Source: Marivirga aurantiaca (GTDB taxonomy: Bacteria > Bacteroidota > Bacteroidia > Cytophagales > Cyclobacteriaceae). From it: a DNA stretch of 64,000 nt. Shown piece after piece: positions 44,848-54,929 of this stretch (the first letter of the stretch is position 1; each line of letters starts with the position of its first letter). The translations under genes were made by a program, and so were the position numbers. The stretch lies in contig NZ_JAEQBW010000001.1 of the NCBI RefSeq assembly GCF_016679925.1, forward strand, positions 1,054,001 to 1,118,000. The letters run 5' to 3'. The notes beneath the pieces were generated by a model, which searched no databases, was not told the DNA's origin, and was given only the letters and a program-made list of their open reading frames with translations.

Positions 44848-45309
44848 ATGGAAAGAATAGCACGCGCATTTCTCCTTGCAACAGGATTAGCTTATACAGT
44901 TTTACTTTTTTACGCATATGCTTATTTTGCAGATGCATCGTATGTAAGATTAAAGATCACTGATGAATTCTATGAAATCAGTAATAATACCTTCTTTTAT
45001 ACGGGCTTGATTCTTCCTGCAATAGTTATCCTTGTGTGTTACATGCTGGCCACTATCATTAAAAAACAACCTATTTCCCCTAGTTCTTATTTTAAAAACG
45101 AGAACTCTCGCAAGAGCCTCTATAGCTGGAGTATAAGTTTGGCCGGTGCTTTTAATTTATTCTTTGCATCGCTTCTTACAGTAGTTATTTTTATAAATAA
45201 TGAGGAAGGTCTTCAGCAAAATGGTTATGTTCCCCTTTTAATAGTTAGCTTACTGATCATTGTATTCTGGATTCTATGGTTGCCATTGATTTTAATCAAA
45301 AATAAATAA
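44848..45309 (+). CDS. Four-helix membrane protein of unknown function
   Basis: This 153-residue protein has four membrane helices at about 5-27, 52-72, 92-117 and 127-150, and short polar loops. I recognise no family or motif. It is divergent from the AGMO-like gene and followed by 235 bp without a gene before parE. It may be a small envelope protein. The function is unknown. Confidence 0.75.
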   Translation: MERIARAFLLATGLAYTVLLFYAYAYFADASYVRLKITDEFYEISNNTFFYTGLILPAIVILVCYMLATIIKKQPISPSSYFKNENSRKSLYSWSISLAGAFNLFFASLLTVVIFINNEEGLQQNGYVPLLIVSLLIIVFWILWLPLILIKNK

Positions 45310-45544
45310 TTTTTTTTCATTGTATCAGAGTCAATTATAAGGCAGTTGTTAAGATTGCCTAAATAGCTCATTATCAATTTAATTTGTAGTCTTAATTAAT
45401 GTAATACTTCATTTAACAATAAAGTATTGTCCTCCGTTTAAGGCTGGTTTTATTCAACCGACTTCAGATCAAAAGCTTTAAAATTTCAAAAAGCTTTGTA
45501 ATTTTAAAATTTGAGTCCGATTTATCATTCAAGAAACATAACAG

Positions 45545-47407
45545 ATGGCAGAAGTTCAATATACCGAAGATAGTATCAAATCATTAGATTGGCGTGAGCA
45601 TATCCGGCTTAGACCCGGGATGTACATTGGTAAGCTGGGAGATGGTTCTTCTCCTGACGATGGTATTTATGTACTGGTGAAAGAGGTGATTGATAACTCC
45701 ATTGATGAACATATGATGGGCTATGGCAAAACCATAGAGGTAAAAATTACTGACCAGCGCGTGGAAATCAGAGACTATGGAAGAGGTATTCCATTAGGCA
45801 AAGTTGTGGACTGCGTGAGTAAAATCAATACTGGTGGAAAGTATGACTCCACGGCTTTTCAAAAGTCAGTTGGTTTAAATGGAGTAGGTACCAAAGCTGT
45901 AAATGCTTTATCAGGGTATTTCAAGGCTCAGGCTTTTCGGGAAGGCAAAACCAAAATAGCGGAATTTGAAAAGGGAATTATTAAAACTGATGGTGAAATT
46001 ATTCCTTCCAGTGGAAGAAATGGCACCTTCATTGCTTTTGAGCCGGATCCTACTGTATTTAAAAATTATAACTTTATTCCCGGCTTTTTAGAAGAGCAAA
46101 TATGGAATTATGCTTTCCTAAATGCAGGTCTGACCATTAATTTTAATGGAGAAAAGTTTCACTCTGCCCGTGGGTTGTATGATTTGTTGGAGCATAAAAC
46201 CGATGAAGAAAACAACCGCTACCCGATTATTCAGATAAAAGGAGAGGATATTGAAGTGGCTATGACACATGCCAACCAATATGGAGAGGAGTATTATTCT
46301 TTTGTGAATGGTCAGAATACCACTCAGGGAGGTACTCACTTAATTGCCTTTAAAGAGGCAATAGTACGAACTATTCGTGATTTCTATGGGAAAAATTATG
46401 ATCCTTCAGATATCAGGCAAAGCATTGTAGCTGCAGTTGCAGTTCGGGTGCAAGAGCCCGTATTTGAGTCACAAACGAAAACCAAACTAGGTTCTCAAAG
46501 CGTTGGGCCTGATGGACCGACTATGCGGACATTTATTAATGATTTTGTAAAGAAAGCGCTGGATGATTACCTTCATAAAAATCCTCAAACTGCTGATGCC
46601 CTGCAGAAACGAATTATGCAATCGGAGCGGGAACGTAAGGACATGGCAGGCATTAAAAAACTGGCCAATGAAAGAGCCAAAAAAGCCAATTTACATAATA
46701 AGAAATTAAGGGATTGCCGGATCCATTATGATACAAAGCACGAAAAGCGTGATGATACCATGATTTTTATTACCGAGGGGGATTCTGCTTCCGGTTCTAT
46801 CACTAAGTCACGTGATGTGCAAACCCAGGCAGTATTTAGTTTGAGAGGTAAACCATTGAACTGCTATGGTAAAACCAAAAAACTGGTGTATGAAAATGAA
46901 GAATTCAATTTATTACAGCATGCACTGAATATTGAAGAAGGCCTGGAAGGATTACGCTACAGAAAAGTGATTATTGCTACTGATGCCGATGTAGATGGGA
47001 TGCATATTCGCTTATTGTTGATGACTTTCTTCCTACAGTTTTTTCCTGATTTAGTAAGGGATGGCCATTTATATATTTTAGATACTCCTTTATTCAGGGT
47101 GAGAAATAAAAAAGAAACTATTTACTGCTATACCGATGAGGAGAGGAGAAATGCCATTGCCAAGTTGGGCAATAAACCGGAAATCACCCGATTTAAAGGT
47201 TTAGGTGAGATTTCTCCTGATGAATTTGGTGCTTTTATTGGCGAATACATCAAACTAGATCCTATTATTTTAAATAATCAGACCAAAATAAAAGATTTGC
47301 TAGGCTTTTATATGGGTACAAATACCATGGAAAGGCAATTGTTTATTATTGATAAATTAAGAGTAGAGAAAGATTTAGAAGAGGTGATTGCCAGTACAGC
47401 TGAATGA
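45545..47407 (+). CDS. parE: DNA topoisomerase IV subunit B
   Basis: This 620-residue protein is close to E. coli ParE (630). The GHKL ATPase domain has [25 protein letters not shown] and [15 protein letters not shown]. The transducer domain follows. The TOPRIM domain has [11 protein letters not shown] and [12 protein letters not shown]. It has no long insertion typical of Gram-negative GyrB, which with the parC partner downstream supports ParE. It powers decatenation of daughter chromosomes. Two small genes separate it from parC, and an inverted repeat lies between parE and the next gene. Confidence 0.93.
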   Translation: MAEVQYTEDSIKSLDWREHIRLRPGMYIGKLGDGSSPDDGIYVLVKEVIDNSIDEHMMGYGKTIEVKITDQRVEIRDYGRGIPLGKVVDCVSKINTGGKYDSTAFQKSVGLNGVGTKAVNALSGYFKAQAFREGKTKIAEFEKGIIKTDGEIIPSSGRNGTFIAFEPDPTVFKNYNFIPGFLEEQIWNYAFLNAGLTINFNGEKFHSARGLYDLLEHKTDEENNRYPIIQIKGEDIEVAMTHANQYGEEYYSFVNGQNTTQGGTHLIAFKEAIVRTIRDFYGKNYDPSDIRQSIVAAVAVRVQEPVFESQTKTKLGSQSVGPDGPTMRTFINDFVKKALDDYLHKNPQTADALQKRIMQSERERKDMAGIKKLANERAKKANLHNKKLRDCRIHYDTKHEKRDDTMIFITEGDSASGSITKSRDVQTQAVFSLRGKPLNCYGKTKKLVYENEEFNLLQHALNIEEGLEGLRYRKVIIATDADVDGMHIRLLLMTFFLQFFPDLVRDGHLYILDTPLFRVRNKKETIYCYTDEERRNAIAKLGNKPEITRFKGLGEISPDEFGAFIGEYIKLDPIILNNQTKIKDLLGFYMGTNTMERQLFIIDKLRVEKDLEEVIASTAE

Positions 47408-47412
47408 TTTTA

Positions 47413-47457
47413 TTGTAAAAAAATTGCAAAAACATATTATTTGTAATATTTTTACAA
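47413..47457. promoter_or_regulatory. Inverted repeat abutting the satD-like start codon
   Basis: TTGTAAAAAAATTGCAA (47413-47429) and its complement at 47441-47457 pair at 15 of 17 positions, with an 11-nt spacer. The right arm ends 1 bp before the ATG. It could be an operator, an attenuator or a translational control hairpin. Confidence 0.5.
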
Positions 47458-47458
47458 A

Positions 47459-48085
47459 ATGAAATCTCATATAATAATGGCTGATATCATTAAAAGCTCT
47501 GATCATAATGGTTCGGAACTAATGTCAGCATTTAAAAATATAGTAAAACAGGTAAATGATCAGATGGCAAATGAAATTATCTCTCCTTTAACCATTACTT
47601 TAGGAGATGAATTTCAGGGAGTTGTAAAATCATTGCCGGCCGGTATAAATTTGGTTTTTCAATTTGATAGACTTTTGCTTGAAAAGGATTTCAATCTTAG
47701 GTTTGTTTTAAATTATGGAGAAATAGAGACAGCTATTAATCAGGATAATGCTTACGGCATGCTGGGAGAGGGCCTGACTCTGGCAAGGGAACAGCTGGAA
47801 ACTGTAAAAAATGGAGATAACAGATTCAGCATCAATGGCTATAATGAAGAAATTGTAAGTTTGCTGAATAAAGGATTCAAGCTATACGATTATTTTTATA
47901 GCCAATGGACTACAAAAGAACGAATGATTGTAAGTGAGTTTTTGAAAGGAAAAGACTATAAGGAAGTAGCTAAAATATTTGAAAAAGATATTTCTACCAT
48001 GTGGCGTAAAGAAAAGAGTTTAAATATTGCAGAATATAATACAGCAAAAGAAATGATTCAAATAATTGGTAAAAATGCAGCTTAA
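47459..48085 (+). CDS. SatD-family protein
   Basis: This 208-residue protein begins HIIMADIIKSSDHNGSEL and contains TITLGDEFQGVVKSLPAG and NYGEIETAINQDNAYGMLGEG, the pattern of SatD-like proteins found in Bacteroidota and Firmicutes. The C-terminal 60 residues (ERMIVSEFLKGKDYKEVAKI) look like a helix-turn-helix, suggesting DNA binding. Its biochemical role is not established. It sits between parE and parC, and its 3' end overlaps the next small gene by 11 bp. Confidence 0.8.
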   Translation: MKSHIIMADIIKSSDHNGSELMSAFKNIVKQVNDQMANEIISPLTITLGDEFQGVVKSLPAGINLVFQFDRLLLEKDFNLRFVLNYGEIETAINQDNAYGMLGEGLTLAREQLETVKNGDNRFSINGYNEEIVSLLNKGFKLYDYFYSQWTTKERMIVSEFLKGKDYKEVAKIFEKDISTMWRKEKSLNIAEYNTAKEMIQIIGKNAA

Positions 48086-48398
48086 CGCCTACCATGTTAT
48101 AGGAGTGATTATTTTAATGGAATTATTAAGTATCCTGTTTTTTTGGATGCTTGCTAAATATAATAGCGGAAATATAAGCCTGAATAGTATACTAAAGGGG
48201 ATCATGGAAAGATTTTTCGTGACTTTTGCTCTATGCCTTGGCTATCCGCAGGCTTTAACCTTATTTGCAGCTTTGAAGATTGCTACACGGATTAAAGATG
48301 ATTCCAGCATTTCAAATGACTATTATTTAATTGGCAATTTGATTTCGATATCATTCGCCCTATTTTATACAGAATTGATTAAAACACATATCCTTTAA
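48075..48398 (+). CDS. Small membrane protein linked to SatD-like gene
   Basis: The protein has 107 residues from the ATG at 48075; a TTG at 48066 would add three. It has about three membrane helices and no recognised motif. It overlaps the end of the satD-like gene by 11 bp and ends 7 bp before parC, so it is in the same transcript. SatD-like proteins often have a membrane partner, so the two may act as a pair. The function is unknown. Confidence 0.7.
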   Translation: MQLNAYHVIGVIILMELLSILFFWMLAKYNSGNISLNSILKGIMERFFVTFALCLGYPQALTLFAALKIATRIKDDSSISNDYYLIGNLISISFALFYTELIKTHIL

Positions 48399-48405
48399 AG
48401 ATAGA

Positions 48406-51018
48406 ATGGAGGAAAACAACGAAAATAACGAGCACGAAAATCAACCAAACGGAGAAGAGAAAGCTAAAATCACGAACGTTATCCCGGTATCCGGAATGTA
48501 CGAAAACTGGTTTTTGGATTATGCTTCCTATGTTATTCTGGAACGTGCAGTACCAGCCAACGAAGATGGCCTAAAGCCTGTTCAACGCAGGATCATGCAT
48601 GCCATGAAAGAGATGGATGATGGTCGTTTCAATAAGGTAGCAAACATCATTGGCCAAACCATGCAGTATCACCCTCATGGGGATGCTTCTATTGGTGATG
48701 CCATTGTGAATTTGGGCCAAAAGGATCTGCTCATAGAAACTCAGGGGAACTGGGGAGATATCCGCACCGGTGACAGCTCAGCAGCACCAAGGTATATTGA
48801 GGCGCGTTTATCTAAATTTGCCCTCGATGTGGTATTTAATCCACAAACCACTAAATGGCAGCTCTCCTATGATGGACGTAAAAAGGAGCCTGTCACACTT
48901 CCGGTTAAATTCCCTTTGCTATTGGCGCAAGGGGTGGAAGGTATTGCTGTTGGGCTTTCTACAAAAATATTGCCCCACAACTTTATAGAATTGATTCATG
49001 CCTGTATTGATATCCTTAAAAATAAGAAAGTTGAGATATTTCCTGATTTCCCGACAGGAGGAATGGCTGATTTTTCAGAATATAACCAAGGCTTAAGAGG
49101 CAGTAGAATAAGAGTAAGAGCAAGAATTGAAGAAGGTGATAAACGTGTTTTATTAATAAAAGACATTCCATTTGGAACTACTACTACCGGTTTGATCGAA
49201 TCTATTATCAAGGCTAATGATAAGGGCAAGATCAAAGTGAAAAAGGTGGTGGACAATACTGCCAAAGATGTAGAAATTGAAGTGCAATTGGCACCAGGAC
49301 AATCTCCGGACATTACCATTGATGCCTTATATGCTTTTACGGATTGTGAAGTATCCATTTCACCTAATGCTTGTATCATTATAGAGGATAAGCCTCTTTT
49401 TATGCCGGTAGATGAAATTCTGAGAAGGAATGTGGCCGATACGGTCGACTTACTTCAGGCAGAGTTGGAAATCAGGAAAGCAGAACTGATGGAGAAAATC
49501 CTCTTTTCTTCCCTGGAAAAGATATTTATTGAAAATAGAATTTATCGGGATATAGAAGAATGTGAAACCTGGGATGCTGTTTTAACCACAATTGATAAAG
49601 GTTTAGAGCCATTCAAACCGCAGTTTTATAGAGAAATCGTGCAGGATGATATTCTTAAACTTACAGAGATCAAAATCAAGCGTATTTCCAAATTCGATAG
49701 CTTTAAAGCTGACGAAATTATGCGCAAGATGGAAGATGAGCTGAAAGAAGTTGAACACCATCTATTGCACATTACTGATTATGCCATTGCTTACTTCAAA
49801 AAACTATTGGAGAAATACGGTAAAGGCCGCGAAAGACAAACTGAAATCAAGAATTTTGACACCATTTCGGCCAATACAGTGGCTGCCAACAATCAAAAAC
49901 TATATATCAATAGGGCAGAAGGCTTTATTGGTTATGGAATGAAAAAGGATGAGTTTGTCTGTGACTGCTCCGATTTGGATGATGTGATCATTTTCAGAAG
50001 GGATGGCGGTTATAAAGTAGTGAAGATTGATGAGAAAGTATTTGTGGGTAAAGATGTAATCCATGTGGATATTTTCCAGAAGAATGATGATCGAAAGGTA
50101 TATAACGCAGCTTATCTGGATGGAAAAACCGGACGGACAATGGTAAAGCGCTTTCAGGTGCTTTCTGTCACACGTGATCGTGACTATGATCTGACAAAAG
50201 GCAGCAAAGGATCCAAGGTGTTGTACCTGGCAGCTCGTGCTAATGGTGAGGCGGAAGTAATTAATGTAAAACTTTCCAATTCCTGCCGGGCAAGAGTAAA
50301 GGTTTTTGATTTTGATTTCGCTGAACTGGAGATCAAGGGACGTGGAGCCGGAGGGAATATTTTAACCAAGCATCCGGTTAAAAAAATAGAGTTCAAACTG
50401 TTGGGAGAAAGCAGTTTTGGTGGGCTTAAAATCCATTACGACAGGTCTATAGGGAGATTGAATACAGATGGAAGGGGAGAGTTGATAGGATCTTTCCATG
50501 GAGATGACAATATATTGGTTATCAATAAAGATGGCTCCTACGAATTGAGCAACTATGAACTGACCAATCGATTTGATGCTGATAAAGTCCTGCTGATTCA
50601 GAAATTTGACCCTAAAAAAGTGGTCTCATGTGTGTATTTTGATGGCGCTTCAAAAACTTATTTCGTAAAGAGATTCCTTATTGAAACACGTACTCTCAAT
50701 AAACCTTTTGTTTTTATTAGCGAGCATAAAAATTCGGAATTAACAGTAGTTACCACAGAAAAGGATCCGCAATTGGAAATTGAATTCAGAAAGGGAAAAG
50801 GTCGTGAAAAAGAGACTGCTATGTTTGATTTCGATATGCTGATAGATGTGAAAGGCTGGAAAGCTATAGGGAATAAACTCTCTCAGTATGAAGTAACTAA
50901 AGTCAACTTAATTGCTGGTAAAGCTGAAGAAGAAGAGAGTGATTCCAAGGATTTCAAAGTTGGCGACTCTGTTGATTTAAGCTTACGAAATGATGATGAC
51001 CAGTTAAATTTATTTTAG
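48406..51018 (+). CDS. parC: DNA topoisomerase IV subunit A
   Basis: This 870-residue protein has the winged-helix and tower domains of type IIA topoisomerases. The active-site Tyr130 follows Arg129 in SSAAPRYIEARLSKFA, and the drug-pocket region is YHPHGDASIGDAIVNLGQ. The C-terminal beta-pinwheel region is present but lacks a canonical GyrA box (QRRGGKG), which favours ParC over GyrA. The tail is very acidic. The enzyme separates interlinked chromosomes. It shares the transcript with parE through two small genes, and its stop codon meets a GTG start of the methyltransferase gene. Confidence 0.93.
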   Translation: MEENNENNEHENQPNGEEKAKITNVIPVSGMYENWFLDYASYVILERAVPANEDGLKPVQRRIMHAMKEMDDGRFNKVANIIGQTMQYHPHGDASIGDAIVNLGQKDLLIETQGNWGDIRTGDSSAAPRYIEARLSKFALDVVFNPQTTKWQLSYDGRKKEPVTLPVKFPLLLAQGVEGIAVGLSTKILPHNFIELIHACIDILKNKKVEIFPDFPTGGMADFSEYNQGLRGSRIRVRARIEEGDKRVLLIKDIPFGTTTTGLIESIIKANDKGKIKVKKVVDNTAKDVEIEVQLAPGQSPDITIDALYAFTDCEVSISPNACIIIEDKPLFMPVDEILRRNVADTVDLLQAELEIRKAELMEKILFSSLEKIFIENRIYRDIEECETWDAVLTTIDKGLEPFKPQFYREIVQDDILKLTEIKIKRISKFDSFKADEIMRKMEDELKEVEHHLLHITDYAIAYFKKLLEKYGKGRERQTEIKNFDTISANTVAANNQKLYINRAEGFIGYGMKKDEFVCDCSDLDDVIIFRRDGGYKVVKIDEKVFVGKDVIHVDIFQKNDDRKVYNAAYLDGKTGRTMVKRFQVLSVTRDRDYDLTKGSKGSKVLYLAARANGEAEVINVKLSNSCRARVKVFDFDFAELEIKGRGAGGNILTKHPVKKIEFKLLGESSFGGLKIHYDRSIGRLNTDGRGELIGSFHGDDNILVINKDGSYELSNYELTNRFDADKVLLIQKFDPKKVVSCVYFDGASKTYFVKRFLIETRTLNKPFVFISEHKNSELTVVTTEKDPQLEIEFRKGKGREKETAMFDFDMLIDVKGWKAIGNKLSQYEVTKVNLIAGKAEEEESDSKDFKVGDSVDLSLRNDDDQLNLF

Positions 51019-51026
51019 TGGAACCC

Positions 51027-51725
51027 ATGGATACTCACTTACAGCAATTTCTTATACAGAAATACAGCGAGTTTTTATCCGAAGAACGAAAGAATTACAT
51101 TCATCAAGTACTTAGCAACAGAACAGAGTACATTCGTGTAGTACTGGAAGATCTGACAGATCCTCATAATGTAAATGCGGTTTTCCGAACGGGGGAATGC
51201 CTGGGTATACAACACTATGATGTAATCGAAAATAATAATCCCTTTAAAATAGGGAAAGGAGTAAGTAGAGGAGCTACAAAATGGATAGATATTCATCAAT
51301 ATAATCAGCAAACAGAGGGTAATACTTTATTTGCTTTAAAGAGTTTGAAAAAGAAGGGATATAAAATTCTGGTGACCAGTCCTAATGAAAAGGCCAAATC
51401 AATGGAAGAAATTGATATAAGCCAACCTATAGCCTTGGTTTTTGGAAATGAAAAGGAAGGAGTAAGTAGGGAAGCCCTGCAAATAGCAGATGAAATAATT
51501 AGTATACCCAATTATGGATTTACTGAAAGCTATAATGTTTCTGTTTCAGCGGCTATTTTACTCTATAATTTAATACACCGAATGTACAAAGAAGTGAACA
51601 GTTGGCAGTTTAGCCCTGAAGTGTATTCGAGATATCATTTAGCATGGCTCAAAAAATGTATGGCAAGACCTGACTATTATCAAAATTATTTCGTTAAGGC
51701 TTTTGACGATCAAAACAATATATGA
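51027..51725 (+). CDS. TrmH/SpoU-family RNA 2'-O-methyltransferase
   Basis: The protein has 232 residues from the ATG at 51027; a GTG at 51018 overlapping the parC stop would add three. All three SPOUT motifs are seen: NVNAVFRTGECLG (motif 1), PIALVFGNEKEGVS (motif 2) and IPNYGFTESYNVSVSAAILL (motif 3). This is closest to TrmH, which methylates the ribose of tRNA G18. The protein would use S-adenosylmethionine as a dimer with a knotted active site. The next gene overlaps its stop by 4 bp. Confidence 0.9.
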   Translation: MDTHLQQFLIQKYSEFLSEERKNYIHQVLSNRTEYIRVVLEDLTDPHNVNAVFRTGECLGIQHYDVIENNNPFKIGKGVSRGATKWIDIHQYNQQTEGNTLFALKSLKKKGYKILVTSPNEKAKSMEEIDISQPIALVFGNEKEGVSREALQIADEIISIPNYGFTESYNVSVSAAILLYNLIHRMYKEVNSWQFSPEVYSRYHLAWLKKCMARPDYYQNYFVKAFDDQNNI

Positions 51726-52345
51726 TTAAATTCATTATAAGATTACTTATATTCTTGTTGCTATTAGGAATTGTATTCACTATTTTTTCCAATGTATTGA
51801 TTATAAGTAAAACCAAGCACAAAATTTATCACGACCTCTCTGAAGTACCCGCAAAGGAAATAGCTTTAGTTCTGGGCACCAGCAAGAACAATATTAAAGG
51901 AGAAGCCAATTCTTTTTTTGATAACAGAATTAAAGCTGCTACAGAACTTTATAATCGGGGCACTGTAAATAAGTTATTGCTTAGCGGGGATAACAGAACC
52001 ATTTATTATAATGAGCCCAATGATATGAAAAAGGCTTTATTGAATAATGGAATTCCTGAATCTGCCATACTAATAGATACTGCAGGTTTTAGAACTATAG
52101 AAAGTATTTCCAGGTGTGCAAATGTATTCAACCACAATGATGTAGTGATTATTACGCAGGAATTTCATGCTTTCAGAGCTTTATATATTAGTCAGTATTA
52201 CGATATGGATGCCATTGCTTTTTCTGCTGAAGAAGTTCCTGTATATTCGTCCACTAAAGTAAATATCAGAGAGTTTTTCGCAAGACCTAAAGCTATATTC
52301 GATTTGTATTTTCCCGGAAAATACAGCCGCACTACCATTCAATAG
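51722..52345 (+). CDS. SanA/YdcF-family (DUF218) membrane protein
   Basis: This 207-residue protein has an N-terminal membrane helix and then a DUF218 domain: ALVLGTSKNNIKGEANSFFD, KLLLSGDNRTIYYNEPNDM, AILIDTAGFRTIESISR and VVIITQEFHAFRALYIS. SanA-like proteins affect envelope permeability and vancomycin sensitivity in enterobacteria. The molecular activity is not established. It starts 4 bp inside the methyltransferase gene (ATGA overlap) and precedes a DUF5686 gene by 8 bp, so it belongs to the same operon. Confidence 0.88.
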   Translation: MIKFIIRLLIFLLLLGIVFTIFSNVLIISKTKHKIYHDLSEVPAKEIALVLGTSKNNIKGEANSFFDNRIKAATELYNRGTVNKLLLSGDNRTIYYNEPNDMKKALLNNGIPESAILIDTAGFRTIESISRCANVFNHNDVVIITQEFHAFRALYISQYYDMDAIAFSAEEVPVYSSTKVNIREFFARPKAIFDLYFPGKYSRTTIQ

Positions 52346-52353
52346 TACCATCA

Positions 52354-54843
52354 ATGAGAAAAATATACTTTATTACTTTCATTCACCTTATTATATTGTT
52401 GCTTTCTACCAGGATTTATGCACAAACAGAAGTATATGGTTATGTAAAGGATGCAAATACACAAGAAGTTCTACCTTTTGTTAACGTATATTTTCAAGGT
52501 ACCCAAACAGGTATAACAACTGATATCAAAGGCTTTTTTGAAATAAAAACCACCAAACCAGTCGATACTTTGGTAGTATCTTATATTGGCTACAAAAGCA
52601 AGAAAATTGATGTTCCTGCTAATAAAGTAACGGAAATAGAAGTGTTTTTAGAGCAGGATATTATCAGCTTGAAGGAAGTTCTGGTAAGGCCGGGAGAAAA
52701 TCCTGCTTTTAAAGTGATGAGGAAAGCAGTTGAAAAGAAAAAAGATTATTCTGAAAAAAAATTAGAGGCTTATGAGGTGGAGAGCTACACAAAAATTGAG
52801 GCTTATATAGATAAAATGACTCCAACCCTGGAAAACAGGAAAGTTATTCAAAAAATCGTAGCTACTGTAGATAGTATTGCCCCGCTTCGAAATAAAAAGG
52901 GACAGAAAATGATCCCTATCTTTTTCTCGGAAAGTATTTCAAAACTCTATCTTAGAAACAATCCTCAATTGAGTAAGGAAGAAGTAATCAATAGTAATAT
53001 CAAAGGGATTTTAGTGGGGGATAATTCTATTGCACAACAATTTGTAGGGTCTGCTTTTCAAAAATATGATTTTTACGATGATTGGATGGAGTTGTTTGGG
53101 AAACAATTTGTATCACCTTTGGCTAATGGGTGGAAATTGTATTATGATTACGAATTGACCGACTCCATTGAAATAGAGGGTAATATTTATTATCAGATTG
53201 AATTTGAGCCAAAAAACAAAAAAAACCTGGCATTTATTGGTAAAATGCTTATTGAGAAAGGAACATATGCGCTAAAGAGCATCAATGCCAATATTACGGA
53301 AAATACTAACATCAATTACCTCTCCGGAATGCAAATTGATCAGGAGATGGTGCTTTTTGAGGACAATAACGTTTTACTGCCTGAAACCGTTAATGTTAAA
53401 CTGGATGTAGATCCAATTTTGGGAGTATATCCTGGAATGTACGTACAATTCAATTTATCCTATCAGGATTATTCGTTTATAGATCCCAAACCTAAAGATT
53501 TTTTTGATGTACCTGTGAAGGTTTTACCAAAGCCAATTTTGGCTGAAGAGGAGTTTTGGCAACAGAAAAGACATGTGCCTTTAAATGAAGGTAACCAACA
53601 GATTTCCAGTATGATTGACGATATCAGGGATATCAGAATGGTGAAGACTTATGAGGATTTGCTTGAGTTTGGTTTGACGGGCTATTTTGAATGGGGAAAA
53701 TTGGATGTGGGTCCGTATCCGTATTTGTATACTTACAATGATGTTGAGGGAAGTAGGATCCAAATTGGAGGGCGTACTAATGATTTATTAAGCAACAAGT
53801 GGGAATTGGATGCATACCTTGGATTTGGTGAACGTGATGGTGAATTTAAATATAAAGCTTCCTTAACTCATATTCTATCAAGGGCACCCTGGAGAACTAT
53901 TAACTACACACATACCTATGACCTTAACCAACTGGGACTAAAGGATGTAAATCCGGATGATAATCCGTTTTTCTATGCTTCTTCCAGATTTGGAACCTTG
54001 ATCAAACCCTACTATAATAGAACTAATCAATTGAACTTTAAAAGTGACATCAGAAATGGCCTGTCAGTTGAAACTGGCATTAAAACATCTGATATACACC
54101 CTGACTTTGACTTTGGATTCTATGAAAACAGTATGGATTCAACAGGTTTTCAAAGCACTTTTAAAACAAGTGAATTAAGTGTTGGTATAAGATATGCAAA
54201 AGGGGAGAAGTTTTTGATCGATGGCAACAGAAAGTTGGTTGTAGGAAGAAACTCGTGGCCGGTATTAACATTGAAATATAATGCAGGGATCAAAGGTTTG
54301 TTGGATGGAGATTTTAATTATCATCAGTTGACAGCAGGAATGTCCTATTTTATTACATATGACGGTATTGGCCTGGGTAAATTAAATATGGAAGCCGGCA
54401 GAATGTTTTCAACTGTCCCTTACCCACTATTGAAAGTACATACTGGGAATGAAGGATATTTCTTTTCAGGCGCAGCTTTTAACCTCATGAATTTTTATGA
54501 ATTTGTAAGTGACTCATATGTTTCTATGAAATATACACATTACTTTGAAGGTATTATTCTCAACAATGTTCCCCTCCTGAAAAAGTTGAATTGGCGACTG
54601 GTGGGTATTACAAATGTGGTTTATGGTGGCATGTCTTCTGAAAACAAAAAGTTGGCAGGGGAAGAATTGGGCACAGAAAATGGATTCCTAACACTAAATG
54701 AAAAGCCTTATGTGGAATTAGGTTATGGAATAGAAAACATCTTTAAAGTGATCCGGGTAGATTTTTATCATAGACTTACTTATCTGGACAATCCCAATAT
54801 TTCAAAATTTGGTGTAAAGATAAACTTCCAAATTATATTATAG
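52354..54843 (+). CDS. DUF5686 outer-membrane protein with carboxypeptidase-regulatory-like domain
   Basis: This 829-residue protein has a signal peptide (ending RIYAQ), a carboxypeptidase-regulatory-like beta-sandwich domain (about 24-110, GYVKDANTQEVLPFVNVYFQ) and a long region ending in beta strands with aromatic girdle residues. This matches the DUF5686 proteins abundant in Bacteroidota, thought to be large outer-membrane barrels. The function is unknown. It is the last gene of the parE-to-DUF5686 run. Its stop is followed by a hairpin (54891-54929). Confidence 0.87.
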   Translation: MRKIYFITFIHLIILLLSTRIYAQTEVYGYVKDANTQEVLPFVNVYFQGTQTGITTDIKGFFEIKTTKPVDTLVVSYIGYKSKKIDVPANKVTEIEVFLEQDIISLKEVLVRPGENPAFKVMRKAVEKKKDYSEKKLEAYEVESYTKIEAYIDKMTPTLENRKVIQKIVATVDSIAPLRNKKGQKMIPIFFSESISKLYLRNNPQLSKEEVINSNIKGILVGDNSIAQQFVGSAFQKYDFYDDWMELFGKQFVSPLANGWKLYYDYELTDSIEIEGNIYYQIEFEPKNKKNLAFIGKMLIEKGTYALKSINANITENTNINYLSGMQIDQEMVLFEDNNVLLPETVNVKLDVDPILGVYPGMYVQFNLSYQDYSFIDPKPKDFFDVPVKVLPKPILAEEEFWQQKRHVPLNEGNQQISSMIDDIRDIRMVKTYEDLLEFGLTGYFEWGKLDVGPYPYLYTYNDVEGSRIQIGGRTNDLLSNKWELDAYLGFGERDGEFKYKASLTHILSRAPWRTINYTHTYDLNQLGLKDVNPDDNPFFYASSRFGTLIKPYYNRTNQLNFKSDIRNGLSVETGIKTSDIHPDFDFGFYENSMDSTGFQSTFKTSELSVGIRYAKGEKFLIDGNRKLVVGRNSWPVLTLKYNAGIKGLLDGDFNYHQLTAGMSYFITYDGIGLGKLNMEAGRMFSTVPYPLLKVHTGNEGYFFSGAAFNLMNFYEFVSDSYVSMKYTHYFEGIILNNVPLLKKLNWRLVGITNVVYGGMSSENKKLAGEELGTENGFLTLNEKPYVELGYGIENIFKVIRVDFYHRLTYLDNPNISKFGVKINFQIIL

Positions 54844-54890
54844 AGGGTTGAGAGAGTAGTAAGAGTTCAACTTAAGAAGAATAGAGTAGA

Positions 54891-54929
54891 ACTATTGAGT
54901 CTTATTCTTAATGAGACTTATTCAATAGT
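54891..54929. terminator. Possible bidirectional hairpin at convergent gene ends
   Basis: ACTATTGA (54891-54898) pairs with TCAATAGT (54922-54929), and the inner segment GTCTTATT pairs with AATGAGAC. The right arm lies inside the last codons of the TrpF-like gene. There is no clear T-run, so termination is uncertain. Confidence 0.35.
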
